Assembly: GCF_014529535.1 (NCBI RefSeq)
Contig: NW_023503608.1
Span: 8,606,501-8,670,500, forward strand
DNA length: 64,000 bases
Reading direction: 5' to 3'
DNA from: Bradysia coprophila
Taxonomy: Eukaryota; Arthropoda; Insecta; Diptera; Sciaridae
The translations under genes were made by a program, and so were the position numbers. Positions 49,893 to 60,506 of this stretch are shown one piece after another (positions within the stretch are counted from its first letter, which is position 1; every line of letters begins with the position of its first letter). The notes under the pieces were generated by a model. The model had not been told where the DNA came from and made no database searches. It saw nothing but the letters and a program-made list of their open reading frames with translations.

Positions 49893-52031
49893 TCAAATTG
49901 TAAATATTTCAGCACCCGCCTGTGGGCTCGTGGCAAAAACTACATTTTCCAAATTAAGACCAGTTCCAAATTCAGGCAACTTTTTGTAGTATTGCTCTTT
50001 GAGCTCGCTTATGAACTCCTGGCTCTTTTCTTTGGATTCGCATAGCGCAACGATACAGCCACCCCATCTGGAATAGAGTTGGAAGAAATGGGAAAATTTA
50101 CTTTTAAGAGCTTTCAAGAAATTCATTAAATTGAACTGCACAGTATTTGACCAACTCAACGGTCCCTAATGCTCCACATAAAATATCGAATTGAAATTAC
50201 CCGGCACCAGTTAACCTAGCTCCAACGCCAAATCTATCCGAAATTTCTACGAGTTCGTTCAATTTCGGATGCGAGCATTGATACTGGATATCCAAGCTGA
50301 GATGCGATTGACGCATTAGCATCGATAAATCGGATATGGATCCGCTCGATCGGCATAAATCACAAAACGTTTGAACTCGAATCGATTCTACAGAAAATAG
50401 ATTTTTTAACATTGCGTTTGCATTCACACAAACGTAGTTTTTGGATCACTGACCTTGCAGAACATGCAGACCTCGATCACGTAAATTAAATTTGTTCATT
50501 CCTTTCGTGTTGGATGAGAGAAAAATTTCTTCGAATTCTACATCGTTCACGTCTAGAATTTCCAGAATATCATTCCTTGAGTAGATTTCCTTCTTCAGCA
50601 AGTCGTCAGCGAGATCACGCAAGTCGCCTAAACTTACACCAAGTTCCTTTTGGAGTGACGCAAATCTGTTAATTTTTCTCCAATGTAGTCCTTGCGACTT
50701 TGCAATAATACTGAAACGATCTGGGTGTAATACAAAGAAATACAGTAATTCAGACGGTCCAACCTGCATCCAATGCGACATTCCACCACCCTTTGATTGA
50801 AATCATTCGTCGCGGCTTTATTCGCTTCAGATAAACTATTAGCAATGACGAACACCGCATTTTCTGGCAGAGAAACCGGCGTGGCTGTCAGGGGATTCCA
50901 ATCAATGAACTGGGCACACCCTGAAAGCGGAAAAGTGATTAAAAGGCCAATGGATTAAATAAAGACCAAACCTTCTTTCGCTAAAAAAGCTATCGCCTGA
51001 TCCATGCCTGGAAACGAATAGTAAAGAAAGTCACTAGAAACAATAAAATTTGAAAAGACAATCATCCATACCTCCACCTTAAAGCAAAAAGAAAATTATT
51101 TTAAATTACAAATCATCTTCGTGCGGATTTATCATCAACATCACCTTGTGTACCAATGTACCTTTCACATTTCGCCGAAATTTCTGCAAGTACTTGTTTG
51201 TTAAGCGATAGCTGAAAATTAGTTCAGTGTGTAAGCAGAGCAAAGTAATTAAGATTCTAACAGCAGATTAGCGTCACTTTTGAAAAAATCGATGAAAACG
51301 TACCTTATTAGCATAGCTTGTCGTCAACGTTGCCGCACTAACTAAGGCACTCGAACTCGATAAGCCACTAGCGGGAGGTATATTTCCGGAAACAAGAACT
51401 TTCATTCCACAAACTGGCACAACGGAAAAATGTTCAATGACGCCCCTCACTCCACACAAAAAATATTTGTACCAATCAGGGCTGCCATCCCCAATATCAA
51501 TTCTGGAAGATCTCATTTGGTATAATGATGCGATTTATAAGATGCAACAGGCAAAGCACTCACTCGAACGCGGTAATATCACACTCGAACGACCTATACT
51601 TTGGGTTGATATTTGCTAACTGCAATTTCGTTGTACTAGGGGACACAGCCACAGCTACCATAATATTTTGCTCGAGTGCCATAGGTAGCACGGGATATCC
51701 GCAATAGTCTATGTGTTCACCAATTATGTTCACCCTAACGAAAAGATTAATTGAAAATGAAAATATTTTAAAAAAACGTTTAGCTCTGAATTATTATTCT
51801 AACATCCGCATGCTATTTCAAATTGTCTATCTTTCTATAAGAAAACGGCAAAACCCGAAATGAAGAGATGAAAAATTTAACGAAAATATTTCCTTACCGT
51901 CCCGGAACTTTAACGAAATATTCAGGCTCACAACCATATTCATCAACGAAATATTTTTTCAATTCGTCCAATCTCTTGACGCCATGTGGAACTTTAGACA
52001 CTTTTACCGAGATGTCTGCACTGTCTTCCAT
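49893..52031 (-). CDS. Galk: Galactokinase / GalNAc kinase (GALK2-like)
   Basis: GHMP-family sugar kinase that phosphorylates galactose or N-acetylgalactosamine at C1. Ten exons on the minus strand: 52031-51898, 51734-51564, 51502-51304, 51211-51145, 51077-51072 (six bases), 51007-50972, 50920-50764, 50710-50454, 50387-50201 and 50067-49893, summing to 462 aa (human GALK2 is of similar length). The galactokinase signature [17 protein letters not shown] is at about 42-58, the ATP-binding loop [15 protein letters not shown] at 142-156, the catalytic-Asp motif GGGMDQ at 191-196 (Asp195) and the third GHMP motif [15 protein letters not shown] near the C terminus. The order and wording fit GALK2 better than GALK1, so GalNAc kinase activity is possible. 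The microexon supplies the middle of GGG; without it two glycines would be lost. Confidence 0.93.
51072..51077 (-). other. Predicted 6-nt microexon of galactokinase
   Basis: On the minus strand the six bases GTGGAG sit between TTTGCTTTAAG (acceptor) and GTATGG (donor). Joined to the preceding ...CAAG and the following GCATGGAT they give Gln-Gly-Gly-Gly-Met-Asp, the expected motif of the family. Confidence 0.75.
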
Positions 52032-54831
52032 TTGTGTTATCGGTGTTTGTGTTACTTTTTTTTTGCCACAATCAAAAAATCAATAAACTAAGCAAATTAA
52101 CAGGAAATAATTTCGCTGAGGTACACAGAATCAATTGATAACAAATAAATGAAATCGAACAGAAACGAAACACTTATTTTCACTGTACGTATAGGTAGTA
52201 TTCAGTTAGAACAGCAGTATTACCGGCTATAGAATGAATGTGAATCTGTCACTCCAGACGGTTCAATAATACTAAACGAAAACAGAAACAGTTCGTATAT
52301 GTGCTTGCATACAGACTTTGTGATATGGATTGTTTGTTGTATTTACGCTGAATGAACTCTTTCTTTCTTCATTTATCTTTGATGATTATGTGTGTATGTT
52401 TCTAAAAGATGTTAAACTGTGTATGGACGTCTTAACAATGTGTCATCGTATATACAATTTCCAACGTTTTATTAGTGATCATAAATATTAATTTTATATG
52501 TTTGTTTAATTGCTGGTTCGTTTGTTACCTATATCTGAATTTGTAAAATAAAAATTGTCAAGATAAAAAAAATACTGAATTAGATCAGCACTGACTTGTA
52601 ACGTATACATAATTTAGTGTGGGTTCTTTTATGCAGTAGGTTAGACAGTCTTTGATCATTAGATGAACCTCAAAAGAATTCTGTCATAGATTCTAGCAAT
52701 TGTTCTTAATTTCCGCTACTTTTTTATGGATTTTGGTTATTTTCGTATTTGACCAACACACTTCAAGCATGAACAGAGTACTATAACGGGACAGTGTATC
52801 AAAAAATATTGGCGCTGTAAAAAAATCTGTAAACAAAATTTCATAAAAAATAGTACATTATGTGGCAGCTGTAACTCGAAGCACTTTTGCTTGAAGTGCA
52901 TTGTATTTGACCTATATATTAAGTTCATCGATTTTTGGATGATAGCTTGAACCTCTAGCATGTATTTAGCGCCATTGGAATTTTGATGGATTTTTACGAC
53001 TTCAATGATGAGAGAGATCCACCAATATTGCAATGTTGGCTACCCGATTCTAGTACTTCAAAAATTAAATCATATTTTATTAGAATCTGAAAAGGATACC
53101 TACCTATAAAGAAAAAATCTCTATTTCGGGATCTAGAATCCTATTGTTGAATTTTACTGCTTAAATTTATCATTTTTGCAGAGGTAAAGTTTTTAGTATT
53201 TGGAGCTGAAAAAAGTGACACTGTGCTTTCATTTGCTCTTAAGTAATGCTAGCGAACAGAACAAACCATACGTTTAATTCACCATCAACAGCAGCATTGA
53301 ATTCAACCCTATTTCCGATACGGATTTCGAATCAATGCAAAGAGTGTAAAAGACAAATCTGCACGTAATGCGAAACTCTGTCTGCTTCCATTGAATTTCT
53401 AAAAAATAAATGAAAACAAAAATCCGAGAAATATTCACTGATATGTCACCGGAGTGCTATACACCCTTCTTCATACAATAAATGTCGGCAATGAACGTAA
53501 ATCACATTTGCTCCATTTGCATATCTCATACTCAAAATTTCTTGATCTGAATCTGTTTTGACTAATATCCCCGGTAATTCATCTCAATATTTTTCGGGGT
53601 CCATAACTTCCCGTTCGTACAATCAATTAATTCATCTTCATACCGAACCACCCCTTCCCGATAAAACCGTCCATTGACCGCCCATATATCTGTCTATCCA
53701 TATATGCGGTTGTGAAATGTGAGAAAACCACAATTCAGTTCGGTTGACATATTGTTCGTGGAAAATGCGTGGAAGTATTTTGTACAAGGGATTTTTCAAT
53801 AGTCATACCGAAAAAAGCACACCAAGGCAATCAATAACAATCAGAAAAAAAATTCTTTTTCTGCCCTTAATACCACTAAAACCACCTTCGCCCTGGAACC
53901 GTTATTACGACGTACACACCGTGCATCCATTACACAGCCATTACAACAAATTCAATTTGAATAATAGACACAATATGCAGGGCTATGTATAATAAGTATA
54001 TCACACCCGAACTGAACGGAAAAAAAAATTATAGAATTTTTTCAGGGATTTTGTGATATTTATTCTTTTTTTTCGGACATGTGTAAACAAAGATTCAATC
54101 TTTACTTTTATAGCGAGCCTTAGGGGGTCGTTATGTCAATAAGCCATACTTTTAACGGCTGTTTTTTTTTGTGTTTGTATAATGGTGCTCTTTTCATTCG
54201 ATGATATATTTTAGAGATATTATAGCCGAGGCGAGCGAGGGTGTAGATAGGTTTTGATTGATTTTTTATGTGAGAAAGGAGGTGAATCGATTGATATATG
54301 TAATTTCACATAGTTTAGAATAATGTTTAAATCATTGGCGCTTTGAGTGTAAGTATGAGAATTTAAATAATTTATTGGAAAATTTATCGACATTTATCTA
54401 GTATAAGTGAATAGAAGAAATTGGACCTATTAACTCACGTGATAAAGTTACGAAGCATGAAATGAGACGTTAACGATGCAACCTGTAAGTGTTAAGTGTA
54501 TATTTATCAATGTCGCAAACTGGTCGCGACTTAATTACAAAGCTTTTTAAATTGTGTTTGATTTACTTCGTTGCTATGCAACAGAGGTCGCTACTTCAAA
54601 TCTTGTTATAATATAAAAAGAGACACATTGATAAAGCTTAAGTTTTTTGTTGTGTTAGTTAGTCACTTGATTCATAGGAATAGGTCCCTTAGCAGTAGAT
54701 TATTTTTTAAAAGTCGAGCTAGAATTTTGTCGAATATTTAAATAGTTTGTTACCTCGTTTAGTTTTGTTTATTTAGTGAAAGCGTTTAATTTTTCGTACA
54801 AGAATTAAACCGTGAAATTGATGCCACAGTA
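52032..54831. other. Long gene-free stretch
   Basis: Upstream of galactokinase. The frames 52737-53033 (minus) and 53744-53992 (plus) have no domain or splice structure. No clear repeat seen. Confidence 0.4.
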
Positions 54832-55200
54832 CAAGCCCCTCCTCAACAGAAAATAAGTTTTTGCGAAATGCAAATTTTCACAATTTTCAAGTCAACAAAG
54901 TGATTTTTCTCAGATGAAATACATTGAGTGGGGTACCGTTAGAAAGGTATGACCTCTGACTAAAAGATAAAAATTAGTTTCGATCAAAATATGTCCACTC
55001 ACTGAACTTTTGTGACAAAACGGTTTCAGAGAGGTGTATGAAATTTCATGAAATGAAAAATTTTGTATGGAAAAGGAACTGGTCCGATTTTACTGAATGC
55101 TGTTTTGAGCTCCCAATAGGTCCCTGAATCGATGTGCGTTCTTAGTTTTTGGGTGCATTTCGGAAAAAAATCTTTTCTGTTGAGGAGGGTCGTGAGTAAG
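54832..55200. mobile_element. TIR MITE, about 370 bp
   Basis: Left end CCCCTCCTCAACAGAAAATA, then GCGAAATGCA; right end TGCATTTCGGAAAAAAATC, then TTTTCTGTTGAGGAGGG. The symmetry covers about 40 bases. No coding potential. Confidence 0.75.
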
Positions 55201-57421
55201 TCCAAAATTTCTTAAACAAAAAAAAAATCTTGCAAATTTTTCACAGAGCAAAAGTTCAATTTTTTTATACTTTCAAAATTAGACCCAAGAATTTAGGACA
55301 TCGTGAAAAACTATATGAAGTATTTGCAGACATAAATTTGCTTCAGAACAGCTCTCTCCCAATTGATTAGTTGGAAAAGTGAAACTTTTGTGGAGTAATG
55401 GCGCGTAATGATTAATCTTGATTTCATTTTTTTTATAATTCAAAATTTAATATGGGTAAGCAGCATTTATGAGTTGACCAAAACTAGCTGAGAAGTAGAA
55501 GTTTTACTGTAAAACAAAAGCAAAGAAAACATAATTTTCTATAAAGCCTTTCAAACCTGTATTAGTCATCAAACTACTTATTTTAACAGACAGGGAAATA
55601 TTAAGATACGAATATGAAGTCATTTTGATTTAAAATGGTTCCTAAACTGGAAGCGTATATATATCCACATGACGATAATAATCTTTCGTTTTAAATATTG
55701 CTTAGTGTTACCTACCAAATCTTGTACTTCTTTAGTTTTCCTAATTATTTTGATATAAGAGTACACTAGAAGTGGCTCATCACTTATTTTGGTCATTACT
55801 ATCAATATCAGATGACTAATTATTTCTAATAGTTGATAGTTGACGAAAAATCGACCCTTTCATGATCAAAGAGACAGAAATAATATCACTTTCACATCAA
55901 CATTACTTCTTCAGTACAATTTGCACAAGCTGATCACTATCACTCGGACGGACGTCAGAGAACCACATCTGGGATCCAGATGCAATAAATCATTTTAATT
56001 CAATCGACGCTACATCAAATTTGAACAATGTTAGTCCAACACACAGATGTTTCCCTTAATACATCATACATCACATCAGATGCAGAGGTGTTACACATTT
56101 ACCTTGGAGCAATGAGTTGAACCGAGAAGACATTTGTTGAAGTCGTTGTATCAAGTGATTTGGTTATAAATTCCGCAAACAATAATAATCTAAAGTATGC
56201 GATACAATCTATCAAACATTTGCCAAAGTTAATAGTTTACTTCTTCCGGCATCGGCGAAAAATCGAAAGTGTTTTGGTGATGATGGCTAATTTTTTCCGT
56301 TGGTATATTAAGTACCAAAAGAGCCATATTTTTCACTGCAATGAATCGTGTACACATTTGTCTTGTTTTCGAAATTAATATGCAGGTGGTTTCGCGCGAA
56401 TGGTAGACGTAATTCCTGCAAATAATGTGATTTATACTTACCATCTGCAGATAAATAACACCAAGAATAAAAAAAAATCTGTTTTTGCCATTTATTTTAA
56501 ATCGTTAAATACAACATCCTAGTTCATTGTTCTTCGTTCGTCTCGCCGCCGCAACAATATCGTTCTATACGTAAAGGATAAGAAACGCATATATTTTGTA
56601 TATAAAAATGTAAGCAGTAACCTCTTTGTAAATGTAATTATACTCAACCTTCGCATACACTGTGTGTTTGTATACACAACACTCAAAGAAAAAAGACAAA
56701 TTCAGAAGCTGTCACCCCAGAAAGCAAAATCAACCAAAAAATGAAGAAAAAAATTCTCTTGATAGGACCATAAATCATTCACATCGTACAAATCCTTGGG
56801 TGGTTTAAAAGGCACACACACCCCACTACTTATATTCCAGCAAGTGTTGACTATTATATTCAAAAGCCATAAGATTATGATGGTCACGTGCGTGTATCAT
56901 AATTTCACTAATGCTATTTTGTCGAACAATGAGAAAACAACTGAAAACACTGTGTTCTTATTGCTATTTTTATTATAAAAATTTAATTCATTGGTGTTTC
57001 GTGTAGTAAAAAATTGGATAATGCATATACCGTGTATTATGCGGATTACATATGGTTTGAAAGATGTGTTAAGGACATTTTTTTTGGGGAGAGTATAAAA
57101 TAAAGTTTGTGTTTTATGTGTTCGGATATAAAATGCGTCAGTTACAGAGAGTGTCCGCAGCAACGCTTTATTAGATTGAAAAAATTTCGACCTTCCCAAA
57201 GTTTTATAATTTTTTGGTTTATTTTATTGCGAAAGTCAGAATTTCCTATCTAAAAGTGTTGTGGTGAAAGAAACATGAACATTTAACACTCTCAAATTCA
57301 AAACACACATATTTTGGCAACCTACGATCTCAATGTTATCTAACTATTATACTGAGTTACAAAGGACTTACCTACCTGGCAGCCATGATCTCCCAATTTG
57401 TTTGCTTCTTCTTAACTCTTT
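55201..57421. other. No gene recognised
   Basis: Frames at 56160-56444 and 56702-57199 are short and unsupported. Confidence 0.4.
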
Positions 57422-57764
57422 AGACCCGTACGAAGTACTGGGGTCTTATAGGTTTACGCATACGTTTGTAACACGTCGAATTGGACTCCCTGAGTAAGGG
57501 GAAACCTATTGTGGTTGTCTAGAGATGCCAAATCCGCGAAAAAAAACATAGCTAACGCCGACCCGTACGAAACACCTATTCGTATCAAAAGCCTTTAATG
57601 TGAAACTCTTCATTTCTCTTACTTCATTTTCTTCTCTGCTGAAAAACTATTCTCCCTTTAAAATCACTTACATTATCCACTCTTTGCCTTGTTATCATAT
57701 ACAACTAAATTGCCGGAGGCAATATAGACAGCCCCGTACGAAGACAAATTTCATAAATTCCTAT

Positions 57765-57905
57765 TTAAACAGCTATATACCGCTATATTTAACTATATTT
57801 CACTATAAATAAACATTTCACAGATAAATATATGCTATTATATAGCTCTATATGCCTGTATATAGCTCAATATAGCTGTATATAGGTATATATAGATGTC
57901 CGTAT
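57765..57905. repeat. TATAGCTATA-rich tract (left arm)
   Basis: Degenerate tandem of TATATAGC/GCTATATA words within arm A. Its inverse lies at about 59455-59600 in arm A'. Confidence 0.7.
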
Positions 57906-59454
57906 ATGGAATTCCTGAAACCCCACACACATAACAAATTATTTCCATGTTAACAGAAACTCTCTAAGTATCATTTTTCCCAAGATATTTCTATTTTACT
58001 AAAATCCAATATGGCCGCCGGCAGCCATTTTGTTAGGAGACCGGAAATAGTACCGACGCTTTACATTCGTTAATACCTTTCAAACAAAAAAAAATCATGA
58101 AATTCGGTCAAAATTTACTCGAGATATTGTCAAAATACACCACGTTCACTGTACTTCCGAGTAGCCAGATAAGAGCTCACTCCAAGAGACCTAGCTCACG
58201 CTCCGGAGAACATAATTTCATAAAAAAAAATTTCCCTGATTGGTACGGTCAATACCTATCTAATAAAGCTAAAACAGACGAAATATGTTCAAATGTGGCC
58301 GACCTACAAGCAAAAACTGCTTGCCGCCCTGTGCCTGTTCCACACCAAGGGGTCTAACTCACGAGTCGGTCATCCGATTTCCATAAACTTTTTTTTGTCG
58401 ATCGGTATTGTAAAGCACTTATTGGGCCACAGCTCGGGAGGGGTCGATCCAAAATCACTCATCTTCGAACTTAGCATGACTTTTGACATTACCAAACGGC
58501 AAAAAAAAAGAATTTTCAAAATCGGATGCGTTTTACTCAAGTTATCGTTCAGACAGACAGACGGACAGACGGACATTTTTTTTTCGCGGATTTGGCATCT
58601 CTAGACAACCACAGTAGGTTTCCCCTTACGCAGGGAGTCCAATTCGACGTGTTACAAACGTATGCGTAAACCTATAAGACCCCAGTACTTCGTACGGGTC
58701 TAAAAATGTCCGTCTGTCTGTCCGTCTGTCTGTCTGCACGATAACTTGAGTAAAACGCATCCGATTTTGAAAATTCTTTTTTTTCCCGTTTGGTAATGTC
58801 AAAAGACAGGCTAAGTTCGAAGATGAGTGATTTTGGATCGACCCCTCCCGAGCTGTGGCCCAATAAGTGCTTTACGGTTTTTCGAAGATATCTCCGGACA
58901 TTTAAACGTTAAACTTGTAAGTGATACGTCAAATAAAAGGTATTTACAATACCGATCGACAAAAAAAAAGTTTATGGAAATCGGATGACCGACTCGTGAG
59001 TTAGACCCCTTGGTGTGGAACAGGCACAGGGCGGCAAGCAGTTTTTGCTTGTAGGTCGGCCAAATTTGAACATATTTCGTTCGTTTTAGCTTTATTAGAT
59101 AGGTATTGACCGTACCAATCAGGGAAAAAAACGTTTTTGAAATTATGTTCTCCGGAGCGTTAGCTAGGTCTCTTGGAGTGAGCTCTTATCTGGCTACTCG
59201 GCCGTACAGTGAACGTGGAGTATTTTGTCAATATCTCGAGTAAATTTTGACCGAATTTCATGATTTTTTTTTGTTTGAAAGGTATTAACGAATGTAAAGC
59301 GTCGGTACTATTTTCGGTTTCCTAACAAAATGGCTGCCGGCGGCCATATTGGATTTTATTAAAAGTGATATAAAGTGGGAAAAATGATGCTTAGAGAGTT
59401 TCTGTTAACATGGAAATAATGTGTTAAGTGTGAGGGGTTTCAGGGATTCCATAT

Positions 59455-59600
59455 ATGGACATCTATATATACCTATATACAGCTATATTGAGCTATATAC
59501 AGACATATAGAGCTATATAATAGCATATTCCTCTGTGAAATGTTTATTTACAGTGAAATATAGGTAAATATAGCGGTATATAGCTGTTTAAATAGGAATT
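59455..59600. repeat. TATAGCTATA-rich tract (right arm)
   Basis: Inverted counterpart of the tract at 57765-57905, within arm A'. Confidence 0.7.
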
Positions 59601-59813
59601 TATGAAATTTGACTTCGTACGGGGCTGTCTATATTGCCTCCGGCAATTTAATTGTATATGATAACAAGGCAAAGAGTGGATAATGTAAGTGATTTAAAAG
59701 GAAGAATAGTTTTTCAGCAGAGAAGAAAATGAAGTAAGAGAAATGAAGAGTTTCACATTAAAGGCTTTTGATACGAATAGGTGTTTCGTACGGGTCGGCG
59801 TTAGCTATGTTTT

Positions 59814-60437
59814 TAAGGGACCGACATGCAACTTGCACCATAATCATGAAATATTTTCAGACAATTCACAAAAATCACGAAATTCGCAAAAATATTTTAC
59901 GATTATAAGGCCCTGTCCCTGTGTGAGTTGCAGAGTAATCAAATTAAAAAAAAAACTAAGAACTTAATATTCAATTTAAGATTAGCAATTCATATTACGG
60001 TAAGCAAATCATGAATCTATTCCTTCTTTCGATCAGATTAATGGAAAATCTTTTACTTCCTGTGAGTAAGCAAAAAGTTTACTATGCATGACGGCGTTGA
60101 ACAGGCGCTTCTAGGTAGCGTTGGGTGCTAAAGCACCCAACAACAAAATTTGTTTGTTACACAGAACCTAACACTCGACACAAAAGTTCTTCGAAACCTG
60201 AGCTCGAGCACCCAACATTCAAAAGAAAAGTCGGCGCGGCGTTGAACAGGTCTAAACATTTTTTTTGTTGTATCGCTGTCGATAACACATGTAATACAGA
60301 AATACAGTTTAGTTTTTTGATCTAATTGCAATGTCAACCGTATCTCAATAAAATTTTGAAAATCGAAATTTAAAAAATTTTACGTGTTACGGCATGTTTC
60401 ATTTTCATTTACATTGCCTAATCACGTAAAGCATTGT
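59814..60437. other. No gene recognised
   Basis: GGCGTTGAACAGG occurs twice (about 60091 and 60238), and AGCACCCAACA also recurs in the interval. It is probably repeat DNA of unknown type. Confidence 0.4.
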
Positions 60438-60506
60438 ACTTACGAGGTTCCAAGTTGTTATTTGACCCCACTTATCAAATACACAACTGGGAACCTCGGA
60501 AGTAAT
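60438..60506. repeat. Palindrome with CGAGGTTCC arms
   Basis: ACTTACGAGGTTCCAAGTTG against CAACTGGGAACCTCGGAAGT. It shares its arm terminus with the 32.05 kb palindrome, but the inner sequence differs. Confidence 0.7.

Larger units (their letters stand above)
57422..59813. mobile_element. Compound inverted-repeat element, 2.4 kb
   Basis: Four blocks: U (57422-57546), A (about 57549-58555), U' (58578-58701, inverse of U) and A' (about 58730-59813, inverse of A). U starts AGACCCGTACGAAGTACTGG and U' ends CCAGTACTTCGTACGGGTCT. A and A' contain matching landmarks such as TTGCCGGAGGCAATATAGAC and its inverse, and GCCGCCGGCAGCCATTTTG and its inverse. (CAGA)n runs lie at the inner borders of A and A'. 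A' holds about 72 bases absent from A (about 58876-58947), bounded by TTTAC on both sides. Open frames inside are rich in Val-Cys-Pro-Ser from the CAGA runs and are not genes. Confidence 0.85.

Noticed and set aside
49684..49989. 101-codon plus-strand frame near the galactokinase 3' end
   Set aside because: Its second half is antisense to the last galactokinase exon, and it has no domain or splice context.
58370..58863. Frames rich in Val-Cys-Pro-Ser within the compound element
   Set aside because: They are translations of (CAGA)n-type microsatellites and their flanks, present in both arms of the inverted element.
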